Position numbers and translations under genes: made by a program. This document shows, piece by piece, positions 33,760 through 43,973 of a stretch of 64,000 nt of DNA. The notes under the pieces are model-generated. The model was given only the letters and a program-made list of their open reading frames with translations. It did not search any database and was not told where the DNA came from. The stretch comes from Seohaeicola saemankumensis (GTDB lineage Bacteria > Pseudomonadota > Alphaproteobacteria > Rhodobacterales > Rhodobacteraceae): contig NZ_JAINWI010000009.1 in the NCBI RefSeq assembly GCF_021021435.1, positions 1-64,000 on the forward strand, in the 5' to 3' direction. Each line of letters opens with the position of its first letter. The first letter of the stretch is position 1.

Positions 33760-34392
33760 ATGATCCACAAACGTCTGACCCCTAGCGTTCTTGCCTTTTT
33801 GCTGGCTGCACCCGCAGCGCAGGCCCATCCGCATGTGTTCGTGCAAACCGGATTGCAACTTGTCGCCGATGACAGCGGCAAGCTTGTCGGGGTCGAGGTC
33901 AGTTGGACCTATGACGATTTCTATTCCCTGCTACTGCTAGAAGACATGGGGCTGGACAATGATGCCGACGGCGTTTTGACGCCCTCCGAACTGGCGCGTC
34001 TGGACGGCTTCGATCTGAACTGGATCGAGGGATTTCAGGGCGACCTGTACATCACAGCCGATGACGCCCCCGTCGTATTAGGCCCACCGGAGGGGCGCGG
34101 CACGGATGTCGTCCAAGGCCAGATCGTGACGCGCCATTTCCGTGCCTTTGCGCCGCAATCAGGGCCTGTGATCCTGCGCGCCTATGATCCCAGCTTTTAC
34201 ACCGCCTATGATCTGGATGGCGGCGTCAAGGTGCCCGACGGGTGCAAGCTGACGATCCAACCCGCCGATCTGGACCGCGCCTATACGCTGGTGGAAGAGG
34301 CACTCTATGCCAACCCCGCGATGCCGGACGATGAATACCCCGAAGTCGGCGATGCCTTTGCCGATATCGTCGAGGTGACATGCAACGCGTGA
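33760..34392 (+). CDS. DUF1007 family periplasmic protein
   Basis: 210 residues. A signal peptide ends at AQA, directly followed by HPHVFVQTGLQLV, the conserved family start where the exposed His-x-His may bind metal. WTYDDFYSLLLLEDMGLDNDADG holds a calcium/EF-hand-like acidic stretch. DUF1007 proteins are regularly encoded next to NicO-type nickel/cobalt (or zinc) exporters, as here: the next gene overlaps by 13 bp. It is probably a periplasmic metal-binding partner of that transporter; this role is inferred from context. Confidence 0.86.
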   Translation: MIHKRLTPSVLAFLLAAPAAQAHPHVFVQTGLQLVADDSGKLVGVEVSWTYDDFYSLLLLEDMGLDNDADGVLTPSELARLDGFDLNWIEGFQGDLYITADDAPVVLGPPEGRGTDVVQGQIVTRHFRAFAPQSGPVILRAYDPSFYTAYDLDGGVKVPDGCKLTIQPADLDRAYTLVEEALYANPAMPDDEYPEVGDAFADIVEVTCNA

Positions 34393-35357
34393 TCCGCTCC
34401 CCGCTGGCCTTGTTGACCCTTGGGCTGATCACGACCCTTGCCGTCTGGCTGTGGGGCATGAACGGCATGGCAATTCTCGAGCGTTGGGCCGCCGATGGAC
34501 AGCGCGACACACAAAACGCGATGGCAGGATTGTTGCGGCGATTGAAGTCGGGGGATGGTGCAGCGCTCTTTGCCTTGTTGGGGTTCTGCTTTGCCTACGG
34601 ATTTTTCCACGCCGCAGGCCCCGGTCACGGCAAGGTGCTGATCGGTGGCTACGGGTTGGGACGCAGGGTGCCCTTGGGCCGGCTTGCGGGTCTTGCCCTT
34701 GCGTCCAGCCTTGCACAGGCGGCGACGGCCGTGGCGCTGGTCTATGGCGGCGTGTTCGTGCTGGACTGGTCGCGCGAGCGACTGGTCGCCACGGCCGAGG
34801 CATGGCTTGCCCCGCTCAGCTATGTCCTGATCGGGATGGTGGGGCTATGGCTATTGCTGCGCGGCCTACGCAAGTTGTGGACACAGCGCGCCAGTCCCGC
34901 AGGACAAGAGAGCGGCGAGCACGCACCCAGCCATGCCGCGCACAACCATGACCATGACAACAGCCACGCACACCACCATGCAGACGCGGCCTGCGCCTCT
35001 TGCGGGCATAAACACGGCCCCACGTTTGAGGAAGCCGCCGAGGTGCGGTCACTGCGCGATGCCCTGGTGTTGATCGGTGCTGTTGCGGTGCGGCCCTGCA
35101 CGGGGGCGCTGTTTTTGCTGATCCTGACATGGCGCATGGGTATTGATGCGATTGGCATCGCAGGAGCTTTTGTCATGGGGCTTGGCACCGCCAGCATCAC
35201 CGTTCTGGTGGCTGTTCTGTCGGTAACCGCCCGCGAAAGCACGCTGGCCCAGATCGCCAGCGGCCCGGCGACCTTGCGGGCGATGTCATTGATCGAGATT
35301 GCAGCGGGCTTGCTGGTGGTGCTGGTCGCCGCGCAATTGGTCTCTAGCGCGATATGA
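34380..35357 (+). CDS. NicO/RcnA-type nickel/cobalt exporter
   Basis: 325 residues, about six membrane helices. HAAGPGHGK (residues 77-85) and RPCTGALFLL are the family signature motifs, and a cytoplasmic loop at 181-212 is rich in His (eleven His in 32 residues) with a C-x2-C pair, a likely metal sensor or sink. It exports Ni2+/Co2+ or a related ion across the inner membrane. It starts inside the DUF1007 gene (13-bp overlap), so the two are translationally coupled. Confidence 0.88.
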   Translation: MQRVIRSPLALLTLGLITTLAVWLWGMNGMAILERWAADGQRDTQNAMAGLLRRLKSGDGAALFALLGFCFAYGFFHAAGPGHGKVLIGGYGLGRRVPLGRLAGLALASSLAQAATAVALVYGGVFVLDWSRERLVATAEAWLAPLSYVLIGMVGLWLLLRGLRKLWTQRASPAGQESGEHAPSHAAHNHDHDNSHAHHHADAACASCGHKHGPTFEEAAEVRSLRDALVLIGAVAVRPCTGALFLLILTWRMGIDAIGIAGAFVMGLGTASITVLVAVLSVTARESTLAQIASGPATLRAMSLIEIAAGLLVVLVAAQLVSSAI

Positions 35358-35382
35358 GCTGCAAAGCGGGGTAACACTCCGC

Positions 35383-35396
35383 AGCCCTCGCGGGCT
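35383..35396. terminator. Short hairpin between convergent NicO and ATPase genes
   Basis: AGCCC, loop TCGC, GGGCT then TTTG. Weak but sits between the two convergent stops; may serve both. Confidence 0.4.
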
Positions 35397-35408
35397 TTGT
35401 CGCCTGCG

Positions 35409-36728
35409 CTACTTCACGATCACCTCGTCGCGCACGAACATGTTGGACCAGGCGCGATCGACCAGAGCAGGGCTCATCTGGTTGGGAATGCCCTCGAACT
35501 GACAGATCGAGATCATCTGGTCGATCAGAAAGACCGGTTGGTAATTCGCATAGACATTGTTGATCGTCGGGTATTTCACCTTCAAGAGATGCACCAATGT
35601 CGCCTCGTCCAGCGGCATGCCCTTCTTGCGCGCGACAAGCGCGAAAATCTTGAGGAAGTTTTCCTGATTGGGTCCGTCAATCTTGATCTTGTAGAAAATC
35701 CGGCGCAACGCCGCCTGATCGAAAATCTCGTTCGGATGGAAGTTGGTCGAGAACACCACCAGCGTATCGAAAGGCACCTCGAACTTCTCGCCCGATTGCA
35801 GCGCCAGAATATCCTTGCTTTCCTCCAGCGGCACGATCCAGCGGTTGACCAGAGATTGCGGCGGTTCAGCCTGACGGCCAAGGTCGTCAACGATGAAGAT
35901 GCCGCCGGTGGCTTTCAGTTGCAAAGGTGCCTGATAGGTGCGCGCGGTCGGGTTATAGACCAGATCCAGCATCGACAGGCTCAACTCACCCCCCGTGATC
36001 ACCGTGGGCCGCTCGCAACGGACATAGCGCGTGTCGAAACTGCGCCTGCGCCGCAGTGATCCCGGCTCGTCGGTTTCGACCTCGGCCGAGGAATGCACGA
36101 TCGGATCATAAACGGTAATCACCTGCCCCGCATATTCGATGGCGCGCGGCACATAGACTTTGTCGCCCATCGCATCGCGGATTCCGTTCGAGATCGAGGA
36201 TTTGCCGTTGCCCGGCGGTCCGTACATCAGGATCGAGCGCCCCGAACTGACCGCAGGACCAAGATTGGACAGCAGATCATCCGGTAGGATCAGATGGCCC
36301 ATCGCATTGGTCAATTGGGCGCGGGTGATCTGCACATCGCGGATCGACTGGCGCTTGACCTGTTCGGCATAAACCGACAGAGGCACCGGCATCGCACCGA
36401 AATATTCCGATTGCGACAGGGCATCCAGCGCGCGCGCCTTGCCTCCGTCTGTCAGCTGATAGGCCATCTCGCTGCCCGAATTGGCATTCAGCGTGCCCGT
36501 CGCCTCAAGCAGGCGCTGCTCACGCGCCATGTCGATCAGTTCCTGCGTGACCCTGAGCGGCAGGCAAATCGCCTCGGCTACATCAGTGACAGTGTTCACG
36601 TTCTTGCGGAAAATCGTCTTGAGCAGGATATCCCGCATCATCACCACCGGCAGGCGCATCTCTTCGATACTTGAGGGCGGCGGGGGGGCTGTCACGCGGG
36701 TCTGTGTCGGGGTGATCTGCATATTCAT
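35409..36728 (-). CDS. AAA-type ATPase at the end of the Tad locus
   Basis: 439 residues. An N-terminal helical/winged-helix-like region (TVTDVAEAICLPLRVTQELIDMARE) precedes an ATPase domain with Walker A YGPPGNGKSS (near residue 170) and Walker B GGIFIVDDLG; VVFSTNFHP follows as sensor 1. This is not a secretion ATPase of the CpaF kind but a distinct AAA protein often encoded with Flp pilus genes or elsewhere in Rhodobacteraceae. Its function is not defined; a role in pilus control is only suggested by position. GGACAGG precedes the ATG. 143 bp separate it from cpaA. Confidence 0.75.
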   Translation of the reverse strand: MNMQITPTQTRVTAPPPPSSIEEMRLPVVMMRDILLKTIFRKNVNTVTDVAEAICLPLRVTQELIDMAREQRLLEATGTLNANSGSEMAYQLTDGGKARALDALSQSEYFGAMPVPLSVYAEQVKRQSIRDVQITRAQLTNAMGHLILPDDLLSNLGPAVSSGRSILMYGPPGNGKSSISNGIRDAMGDKVYVPRAIEYAGQVITVYDPIVHSSAEVETDEPGSLRRRRSFDTRYVRCERPTVITGGELSLSMLDLVYNPTARTYQAPLQLKATGGIFIVDDLGRQAEPPQSLVNRWIVPLEESKDILALQSGEKFEVPFDTLVVFSTNFHPNEIFDQAALRRIFYKIKIDGPNQENFLKIFALVARKKGMPLDEATLVHLLKVKYPTINNVYANYQPVFLIDQMISICQFEGIPNQMSPALVDRAWSNMFVRDEVIVK

Positions 36729-36871
36729 GGGCTGGCCTGTCCGTTATGCGGGTCGGGTGCCGAATGGCTGGGCCAAGATGTGCCGCGTCAAAGTGGCAAA
36801 ATAATGGAAAGGCAAAGAAATTGCTGCAAAGGCAGGAAGAGACCCCCGCATATTGGCCCGCAAGGTGTGTC

Positions 36872-37411
36872 TCAGCTCCCGTAAAGGGCGGCCAAACCGA
36901 GATAGATCGACAGCGTGCTGCCAAGCGACAGGCCCATCGGAAAATCCTTCTTGCGTTCCCAGCTTTCCCAGCCGGGTGCCAGTTTCCGCAGCGGGGTGCG
37001 GCCTGCCACGCGGTGCGTGATCATGGATGCCAGCAGGTTCAGGGCCAGCAGCATCAGCACGAATGTAACATCCCCCAGCATCACGAAAGGGGCCGCAGCG
37101 GCGGCAAATTTCGCATCGCCCGCACCGAACACAGACGCGGCATTCAGCACGATCCCCACAAGCAGCATCACCACCATCTGCACAAGCTGCGTGGCGATCA
37201 CCGGCAAGGGCAAAACCCAGACCCCGACCAGCAGGAAAACGGCGACAAGGGCGATGACCGCCTTGTTGGGAATACGCATCGCCCGCAGATCGCTGAGCAT
37301 CACCCAGAAACAGATGGGCAGGCTTGCGATAAAAAACCACAGACCAGCCCGCGCGGGAAGCGCGATGCCTGCGCCCGTGATCGAAAAACCGGTGGCAAAG
37401 TCTTGCAACAT
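36872..37411 (-). CDS. cpaA: Prepilin peptidase CpaA/TadV
   Basis: 179 residues with about five membrane helices. Both catalytic aspartates of the type IV prepilin peptidase family are visible: SDLRAMRIPN (first Asp) and GAGDAKF (G-x-G-D, second Asp). It removes the leader after the conserved Gly of Flp pilins at the inner membrane; the two pilins at 33.1-33.6 kb are likely substrates. It lies 14 bp after the TadD-like gene. Confidence 0.92.
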   Translation of the reverse strand: MLQDFATGFSITGAGIALPARAGLWFFIASLPICFWVMLSDLRAMRIPNKAVIALVAVFLLVGVWVLPLPVIATQLVQMVVMLLVGIVLNAASVFGAGDAKFAAAAAPFVMLGDVTFVLMLLALNLLASMITHRVAGRTPLRKLAPGWESWERKKDFPMGLSLGSTLSIYLGLAALYGS

Positions 37412-37425
37412 CGGGCGCGACCGGA

Positions 37426-38283
37426 TCAGCCGCGCACGTTGTTTTCAAGGGCCGCAAGACTGCGAACCGCTTCGTCGAAATGTTGTGGATGGGTCTGGAC
37501 CGCGTCACGCAACAGGCCTTTGGCGGTTTCGACATCGCCCTGCTTGACCGCGCTAAGCCCCAGCGTGTGCAGCAGTTGCGCTCTTTCAAGCTGGGTCATC
37601 GGCATCACCGGCAAGGTGTAGTTGCGTTGCGCGGCGCGCGCCAGAACAAGGTTGTTCTTGGCCGTGAACATCGCGTTATCCTGCCGGATGGCATCTGTGA
37701 ACAGACGTTCGGCCTCGGGATAGGCGCCGCGTGTCAGCTTGGAAAAGCCCCAGTTGTTCATCACACCGGCGGGGCGCGTGGTCAGCCCCATTGCGATTTC
37801 ATAAAAACTGTCGGCGCGTTTCCAGTCCTTGTTGGCATCGGCCACCATCGCTTCCAGGCGGTAACGCTTGAAGGTTTCATAGGTTGGCGGAACCGAATTG
37901 AGCGCGGTCTTGGCCCCTTCCCAATCACTGGCACGGATCAAGGCATCGGCCAGTTCGACCTTGTCCTCATGCGTGGATTCGGGATGTTTGGTGACGGTGC
38001 GCCATGCGGCGGCTGCCTCGACAGGGCGCTGAGCACGCACCAGCGATTGCGCGAGGCCCCGTTGCAGATCGACCCTGTCGGGCTGTTCTGCTGATGTACG
38101 TGTGAAATAGACGACCGCCTCGTTGGGGTCGGCCACGGTCAACATGATGTCGCCAAGATTGCTTTCGTCAACGACGTTCACGGCCTGCATGGCCCGGTCT
38201 ACACTGTCATTGCCTGCGTCCTGGCAAGCCGCCAGACCAAAAGCCCCTGTCAGACACAGGGTCAGGAAAATGGGGTGGCGCAT
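37426..38283 (-). CDS. TadD-like tetratricopeptide lipoprotein 1
   Basis: 285 residues. A lipoprotein signal with lipobox LAAC (Cys20) anchors it. Several tetratricopeptide repeats follow (for example in DRVDLQRGLAQSLVRAQRPVEAAAAWRTV and NWGFSKLTRGAYPEAERLFTDAIRQ). TadD proteins of Tad loci are TPR lipoproteins needed for secretin assembly or stability in the outer membrane. It lies 30 bp after a second, shorter TPR lipoprotein gene, so the locus has two TadD-type proteins. Confidence 0.86.
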   Translation of the reverse strand: MRHPIFLTLCLTGAFGLAACQDAGNDSVDRAMQAVNVVDESNLGDIMLTVADPNEAVVYFTRTSAEQPDRVDLQRGLAQSLVRAQRPVEAAAAWRTVTKHPESTHEDKVELADALIRASDWEGAKTALNSVPPTYETFKRYRLEAMVADANKDWKRADSFYEIAMGLTTRPAGVMNNWGFSKLTRGAYPEAERLFTDAIRQDNAMFTAKNNLVLARAAQRNYTLPVMPMTQLERAQLLHTLGLSAVKQGDVETAKGLLRDAVQTHPQHFDEAVRSLAALENNVRG

Positions 38284-38312
38284 TTTTGCGTCCTTTATTG
38301 CTGCTCTGCCGT

Positions 38313-38885
38313 CTAGTTTATCCGCCGCAGCAGGAAGTCGCTCGTGCCGCGCCGGACCATTTTGTAGTCTTGTTCCACCACATCATAGTCCGGATTTTCA
38401 TTTTTTGCGAGTGCCAAGCGAAGATTGTCACGAATTGAGTCACTTTCGCCATTGTCCAGCGCATAGGCCCTGCGGAAAATTTGCTCGGCCTCGGCGGTCT
38501 CGCCTTTCTCCATCAGCACGACACCAAGGTTGTTCCATGTCTGGGGGATCGCCTCATCGGTGGCGATGGCGCGGCGCAACAGCGTTTCGGCCTGCCCCAA
38601 CCGGCCAAGGCCCAGATTGGCGCTGCCAAGGGCGGATAACACATCGACGGTCAACCCGTCCTGCGCCGCCGCACGTGTAAACGCCTTAAGCGCCAGTTCG
38701 AATTCGCCTGCATCCATCAAGCGGTGACCGACGATCAACCCATCCTCGGCCTCGGCGCCCGGACGGATACCGGGCGCATAGGGGCTGTCACGCGACGCAC
38801 CAAGGCCGCCTGACGAGCAGGCGGCCAGGGTCAGGATGATCCCCAATGTGAATGCGGAGCGAATTCCGCGCGGGCGTGATGCCAT
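38313..38885 (-). CDS. TadD-like tetratricopeptide lipoprotein 2
   Basis: 190 residues. Lipobox LAAC (LTLAACSSGG) and two to three tetratricopeptide repeats (SALGSANLGLGRLGQAETLLRRAI, WNNLGVVLMEKGETAEAEQIFRRAY). It resembles classic TadD more closely in length than the following gene does. It starts eight bases after tadC, continuing the operon. Confidence 0.86.
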   Translation of the reverse strand: MASRPRGIRSAFTLGIILTLAACSSGGLGASRDSPYAPGIRPGAEAEDGLIVGHRLMDAGEFELALKAFTRAAAQDGLTVDVLSALGSANLGLGRLGQAETLLRRAIATDEAIPQTWNNLGVVLMEKGETAEAEQIFRRAYALDNGESDSIRDNLRLALAKNENPDYDVVEQDYKMVRRGTSDFLLRRIN

Positions 38886-38892
38886 GATAGAC

Positions 38893-39861
38893 TTACATAT
38901 TCCCCAGATTCTGGATCCCCACCACCGAAGGTCCGACCAGAATGATCAGCAGCGGCGGCACGGTCAGCATCATAGTGACAAGTGTCATCTTGGTAGGCAA
39001 CTTGTTTGCCTTTTCTTCGGCACGCATCACGCGTTTGTCACGCATTTCCTCGGCATAGACCCGCAGCGCGTCGGCAATCGAGGTACCGAAAGTGGCCGAT
39101 TGCACCAGCACGGTCACGAAACTGGAAATATCGCTGACGCCACACCGTTCGCCCATATCGGCCAGAACGGAGGGTTTATCCTTGCCGGCCTTGATCTCGT
39201 AGCTGACGATCTCGAACTCGTCCGAAAGCGAGGGATAGGAAGCGCGCAATTCCCGCGAGACACGGATGATCGATTGGTCAAGCGATTGGCCCGCCTCGAC
39301 GCAGACCAGCATCATGTCAAGCGCATCGGGAAAGCCCGATGTGATCTCTTCCTGACGCGTTTGCTGCCGCTTGGTGACCCAGTATTTCGGGATCATATAG
39401 CCCACGACACCCGGCCCCAGAATATACATCATGGCGTCCTGTGTGGTCGTGTCGGGCTTTCCGGCAAGGTTCAGCAGGTAGTAGATCACGCCACCGATCA
39501 GGAACAGGACTCCAAGAGCAAATTGCGCGAAATGGAAAGCTCGCACAGCTTCCTTGCTTCGATAGCCAGCCTGCATCAACTTCATGCGAATTGCAGAATA
39601 TTCGGTCTCGTCCTGCGGCTCCAGAAATGTCGAGTATTTCTGCAGCTTGTCATTGCCCTTGGAAGTCCGCAACGCCTTGCCGGTTGCCGCCGTGTTCCGG
39701 GCCGCATTGGCACTTTCGCGCAACTTGTCCAACGGGTCCTTGCGCGGGGACAGCATCATCGGAATGGTGGCAAGGATCAGCACAAGACCCAAGCCTCCGA
39801 CCAGGATCATCGGCCCCATTTCGCCGAACTGCGCGGTCATGAGGTTCATGATTGCATCCAT
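38893..39861 (-). CDS. tadC: Tad pilus inner-membrane protein TadC
   Basis: 322 residues of the type II secretion F family. Hydrophobic segments near the start ([22 protein letters not shown]), in the middle and at the C-terminus ([19 protein letters not shown]) flank a cytoplasmic four-helix region ([21 protein letters not shown] and the conserved [15 protein letters not shown]). With TadB it forms the inner-membrane platform on which CpaF works. It is 10 bp downstream of tadB. Confidence 0.92.
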   Translation of the reverse strand: MDAIMNLMTAQFGEMGPMILVGGLGLVLILATIPMMLSPRKDPLDKLRESANAARNTAATGKALRTSKGNDKLQKYSTFLEPQDETEYSAIRMKLMQAGYRSKEAVRAFHFAQFALGVLFLIGGVIYYLLNLAGKPDTTTQDAMMYILGPGVVGYMIPKYWVTKRQQTRQEEITSGFPDALDMMLVCVEAGQSLDQSIIRVSRELRASYPSLSDEFEIVSYEIKAGKDKPSVLADMGERCGVSDISSFVTVLVQSATFGTSIADALRVYAEEMRDKRVMRAEEKANKLPTKMTLVTMMLTVPPLLIILVGPSVVGIQNLGNM

Positions 39862-39871
39862 GGTGTTCTCC

Positions 39872-40840
39872 TCAAACCTTGATGTCGGTCAGCATACGCA
39901 TGACGATCAGGTTGGCGGCAAGAAACAACCCGACAGCAATACAGGCGGGAATGAACCACGGGTGGTCCAGTACGGCGTCATAATAGTTGGGGTCCATCAC
40001 ATTGATCGCGATGAGTGCGAAAATCGGAAAGCCGGACAGGAACTTGCCCGACCATTGCGCCTCGGCGGTGATGGCTTTGACGCGCCGGAACAGACGGAAC
40101 CGCGCGCGGATCACGCGGCTCAGGCCAGCCAGAATCTCTGCAAGGTTACCGCCCGACTGTTGCTGGATCGTCACCGCGACCGCCAGAAAGCGCAGATCCT
40201 GCATATCCAGACGCTCTGCCATGTCCTTGAGCGCCTCGCCGATATCGCGCCCATAAGCGGATTCGTCGGCGATAATCCCGAATTCGGTCGCCAGCGGGTC
40301 GGCTACTTCCTTGGCGACGATCTGGATCGCGGACGAGAACGGATGCCCGACGCGCAACGAGCGCACCATCAGTTCGACCGCATCCGGCAATTGCTCCTCG
40401 ATCATCGAGATACGTTTCTTGGCTTTGGAGTTGACCCAGAAATAGACGCCCCCTACTCCCATTCCGACCGACAGAAGCGCACGCACCGGCGCTTCGGAGG
40501 CGGTGCCGATTGTCAGCCCCAAAAACGATACGACGCTGACAGCAACCATGATCATGATCAACTGGATCGGCGTGAAGGCAATGGCCGCTTTCTGGGCCCG
40601 ATCCGCCAGCATGGAATAGAGCGGGATAGAGCGCGAATTCATATGCTGGCGCATTTCCTTGCGCAGCGTTTCCATCACCTCTTCGCGGCGCGTGCCCTTC
40701 TCAAGCATTTCCAGACGCCGGTTCACACGGCTGTTCAGGCTAATCGACTTGCCAAAAACGACAAGATACAGACCCTCGACAAGCACCAGAACGCCAAAGA
40801 AAATCAGACCGTAGATAAGCGGTTCGATACTGATGGTCAT
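39872..40840 (-). CDS. tadB: Tad pilus inner-membrane protein TadB
   Basis: 322 residues, also of the type II secretion F family. Helices at the start ([20 protein letters not shown]), middle ([19 protein letters not shown]) and end ([17 protein letters not shown]); the conserved [22 protein letters not shown] and [12 protein letters not shown] motifs are present. It pairs with TadC as the platform. Five bases separate it from cpaF. Confidence 0.93.
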   Translation of the reverse strand: MTISIEPLIYGLIFFGVLVLVEGLYLVVFGKSISLNSRVNRRLEMLEKGTRREEVMETLRKEMRQHMNSRSIPLYSMLADRAQKAAIAFTPIQLIMIMVAVSVVSFLGLTIGTASEAPVRALLSVGMGVGGVYFWVNSKAKKRISMIEEQLPDAVELMVRSLRVGHPFSSAIQIVAKEVADPLATEFGIIADESAYGRDIGEALKDMAERLDMQDLRFLAVAVTIQQQSGGNLAEILAGLSRVIRARFRLFRRVKAITAEAQWSGKFLSGFPIFALIAINVMDPNYYDAVLDHPWFIPACIAVGLFLAANLIVMRMLTDIKV

Positions 40841-40845
40841 TGGGT

Positions 40846-42309
40846 CTACTCCGCTGCGATAGGTTCAAAGATGGATGCGGGCAGATCGTATCCCCACAGG
40901 CGGAAGCGTTCCGAGAAGTGGCTGCGCACACCTGTGGCCGTGAAATGGCCGATGATCTTGTTTTCGGGCGTAAGGCCCACGCGCTGGAACTTGAACACTT
41001 CCTGCATCGAGATCACCTCGCCCTCCATCCCCGTAATCTCGGTGATCGAGGTCATGCGGCGACTACCGTCCTGCAGGCGGTTGACCTGCACGATCAGGTT
41101 AACAGCGCTGGCGATCTGGCTGCGGACCGCCTTGATGGGCATTTCGATCCCCGCCATTGCAATCATGTTTTCCAGACGGCTGACACCGTCGCGGGCCGAG
41201 TTGGCGTGGATCGTCGTCATTGACCCGTCATGGCCGGTGTTCATGGCCTGCAACATGTCGATCACTTCCTCGCCGCGGGTTTCGCCGACGATAATCCGGT
41301 CAGGACGCATCCGCAGGGCGTTGCGCAAGCAATCGCGCTGCGTGACTGCGCCTTTGCCCTCGACGTTGGGCGGGCGGCTTTCCATCCGGCCCACATGGAC
41401 CTGCTGCAACTGGAGTTCGGCCGTATCCTCAATCGTCAGGATGCGTTCGGCATTGTCGATGAAGGATGACAGGGCGTTCAGGGTTGTCGTCTTACCCGAA
41501 CCCGTACCACCCGACACGATGATATTCAGGCGCGTCGCAACAGCCGCTTGCAAGTAGGCGGCCATTTCTTCGGAAAAGGCCCCGAAACGGACCAGATCGT
41601 CAATTGCCAGCTTTTCCTTTTTGAATTTACGGATAGAGACCAGCGATCCGTCCACCGCCACAGGCGGCACCATCGCGTTGAAACGCGAACCATCGGCCAG
41701 ACGGGCGTCAACATAGGGGTTGGATTCGTCCACGCGGCGGCCCACGGCAGACACGATCTTGTCGATGATCCGCAAAAGGTGCTTTTCATCCTTGAAGGTA
41801 ATGTCCGTCAATTCCAGCTTGCCCGCGCGTTCTACAAAAATACGGCGCGGGCCGTTGACCAGAATATCGTTGACGCTGTCATCCTTGAGCAGCGTTTCCA
41901 GCGGGCCCAGCCCTTTGACCTCGTCATAAAGCTCCTGCGTGAGCTGCGTGCGATCCTCGCGGTTCAGCACGATGCCCTTTTCCTCAAGTACTTCCGAGGC
42001 AATCGAGGTGATTTCTGCCCGCAGATCGGATTCGCTGGCCGTATCCAGCGCGCTGAGGTTCAGGTTGTCCAGCAACGAACGGTGCAGTTCCAGCTTGATC
42101 TCGCCAAGCCGTTCACGCCGCTTGCGGTCGCGGTCCATCGCCTGGGTCTGTTCCGGCGCAACGGCCAAAGCCCGCCGGATCGAGGCAGGCTGGCTGGCAA
42201 GAGCGGCATCGGCGGGACGTGTGACAGGCTTTGCAACCGAGTTGCCAATCTGTGTCGGACTTTTCGCTGCGCCATCAGCCGCACCGGTCTTTTTGTAGCG
42301 TGAAAACAT
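40846..42309 (-). CDS. cpaF: Tad secretion ATPase CpaF/TadA
   Basis: 487 residues, GspE/VirB11-type hexameric ATPase. Walker A is [12 protein letters not shown] (near residue 265), with the Asp box [12 protein letters not shown] and the Walker B/His box [37 protein letters not shown]. It powers pilin addition at the inner membrane. The N-terminal 100 residues are low-complexity and basic. It lies between cpaE and tadB. Confidence 0.95.
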   Translation of the reverse strand: MFSRYKKTGAADGAAKSPTQIGNSVAKPVTRPADAALASQPASIRRALAVAPEQTQAMDRDRKRRERLGEIKLELHRSLLDNLNLSALDTASESDLRAEITSIASEVLEEKGIVLNREDRTQLTQELYDEVKGLGPLETLLKDDSVNDILVNGPRRIFVERAGKLELTDITFKDEKHLLRIIDKIVSAVGRRVDESNPYVDARLADGSRFNAMVPPVAVDGSLVSIRKFKKEKLAIDDLVRFGAFSEEMAAYLQAAVATRLNIIVSGGTGSGKTTTLNALSSFIDNAERILTIEDTAELQLQQVHVGRMESRPPNVEGKGAVTQRDCLRNALRMRPDRIIVGETRGEEVIDMLQAMNTGHDGSMTTIHANSARDGVSRLENMIAMAGIEMPIKAVRSQIASAVNLIVQVNRLQDGSRRMTSITEITGMEGEVISMQEVFKFQRVGLTPENKIIGHFTATGVRSHFSERFRLWGYDLPASIFEPIAAE

Positions 42310-42332
42310 CTATGTCTCCCCCATGTTCCGGT

Positions 42333-43592
42333 TCAGGCCGCGTCTGCTTCGCTTTGGCCAAGCTCGTGCAAGGACAACGCAAGTTTGGCGATCTCTTTGC
42401 GGAGCGGGTTTTTGGCAGCACTCAGTGCCAGCGGCATCCCGTGATCTGCCCCTTGTGTGACCTGCTTGCCGCCATCGGGCAGCATCAGATCAATCGAGAT
42501 ACCAAGACTCTCGGCCATCCGCTTGACGCGGCTTTTGCCGCTCAGGTCGGTAAAGCCGGGGGCGCGGTTCAGCGCGAAACGCAGCTTCTGGAACGGCAGG
42601 TCTTCGGCTTGCAACGCGCGTTTGAGGCGCAGCGCGTTCTGGGCCGAGCGCATATCGAGTTCCAACAATGCAAAATAGATATGGGCGCTGTTCAACACGG
42701 CCTCGGTCCACTGGACCAGCGTGCGTGGCATGTCGATCACGACATAGTCGAAATGCTGGCGGGCCATCGCAATAAGCCGGTTGATATCGTCCGACCCGAT
42801 CAGATCAAGCGGCAACATATCGGTGGGCGAGGTCAGAACCTGCAGCTTTTCCTCAAAGCCGATCATGGCCGCAGTAAAGCTGTCGCCATCCATTGATTCG
42901 GTGTCCGACAGCAGTTCGAACACAGACTCGCGGCGTGGCAGATCAAGGAAGGTCGAGACAGACCCGTATTGCAGGTCCAGATCAAGCAGACAGACGCGCG
43001 GGTTTGCCTTGCCCTTCTTGGCGACATTGCACAACTCCCACGCCAGATTGACGGCGAATGTAGTGGCACCGGTGCCGCCGGCAATGCCTTGCACCGCCAT
43101 CACAACGCCTTCACGGTCATGGGTGGATTTACGAGCCGTTGCCGTCGAACGTTCGTCAACTTCCGGCAGGATAGGTGCGGGTTCAGGCGCACGGATACGC
43201 TGGATCGCGGCCTCAAGCTCGTTCTCGGGCAAGGGATAGGGCACAAATTCGTCCGCGCCCTGACGCAAAAGCTGGTGTAGGGCTGCGGGGCTTACATCCT
43301 CGGCAATCAGGATCACACGGATATTGCGGCTGCGCGCCTGATGGATGATCTCGCCCAACAGCACAAGATCGTCCTCGTCTTCCTGATCCATCGCGATGGC
43401 CACGAACTCCAAAGCCTCGGCATCGGGTTGCGTGAAAAAGGCCAGCGCTTCGCCAAAACCGAGATCGCCCCAGCTCTCACCAAGTGCGGCTTCCATGTCC
43501 TCGATCAGAAGGTCGAAGTTCTGCACATCCCGACTGATCGTGCAGGCCACAATCGGCGCAGGTTCCTGAGAATGGTGCACATTGCTACTCAT
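42333..43592 (-). CDS. cpaE: CpaE/TadZ pilus localisation protein
   Basis: 419 residues. An N-terminal receiver-like domain (about 1-130; VILIAEDVSPAALHQLL) without a clear phosphorylatable Asp arrangement, followed by a MinD/ParA-type ATPase domain with the deviant Walker A GGTGATTFAVNLAWEL and DLDLQYGSVSTFLDLP. CpaE/TadZ places the pilus machine, often at a cell pole. It is first in a run of closely packed genes, preceded by a 381-bp gap containing a hairpin, so it may have its own promoter. Confidence 0.92.
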   Translation of the reverse strand: MSSNVHHSQEPAPIVACTISRDVQNFDLLIEDMEAALGESWGDLGFGEALAFFTQPDAEALEFVAIAMDQEDEDDLVLLGEIIHQARSRNIRVILIAEDVSPAALHQLLRQGADEFVPYPLPENELEAAIQRIRAPEPAPILPEVDERSTATARKSTHDREGVVMAVQGIAGGTGATTFAVNLAWELCNVAKKGKANPRVCLLDLDLQYGSVSTFLDLPRRESVFELLSDTESMDGDSFTAAMIGFEEKLQVLTSPTDMLPLDLIGSDDINRLIAMARQHFDYVVIDMPRTLVQWTEAVLNSAHIYFALLELDMRSAQNALRLKRALQAEDLPFQKLRFALNRAPGFTDLSGKSRVKRMAESLGISIDLMLPDGGKQVTQGADHGMPLALSAAKNPLRKEIAKLALSLHELGQSEADAA

Positions 43593-43973
43593 CTTGCCTC
43601 AATCCTTTGACTTCGGGGGCCGTCGTCTGGCAAGGCAGGCACATATAGAACCTCTGGCGGGTTCATTCCTGTTCCGGCATCCGACCACCCGTGCCCGGCA
43701 CCTGCCGGACAAAGCTATCCCATTGCAGGCAAGGTCGCGGAAAATCTAGGCAACATTAGGGCCAAAACATCGTAATTGTACGGTATCATTGGACGATCAA
43801 ATCCGCGTGACAGCCATTGCCGGACCATTGCACAGCAATGAAACCCAATCGTGGCAATCAAGGGGCGGGCAAGCGCGTGTGGATCTAGGGAGCGGATCTC
43901 TGCACCGCGCCAGCGCAAAAGCGGCAGGGCCTGTCGGCCCTGCCAGGTCGTGCAAATTCTGCACTAGAGCCGG
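43593..43973. other. 381-bp gap between ompA-like gene and cpaE
   Basis: Contains a GC hairpin (43923-43944) just past the ompA-like stop and an AT-rich stretch (43740-43800), where a cpaE promoter could lie. Frames here lack ribosome sites and conserved features. Confidence 0.5.
43923..43944 (-). terminator. Hairpin after the OmpA-family gene
   Basis: Perfect nine-base stem GGCAGGGCC / GGCCCTGCC with a four-base TGTC loop, 29 bp past the stop. No T-run, so it may act as a processing or stability element instead. Confidence 0.55.

Noticed and set aside
39584-41557. 657-codon plus-strand open frame opposite tadC/tadB/cpaF
   Set aside because: Antisense to three conserved genes; no conserved motifs.
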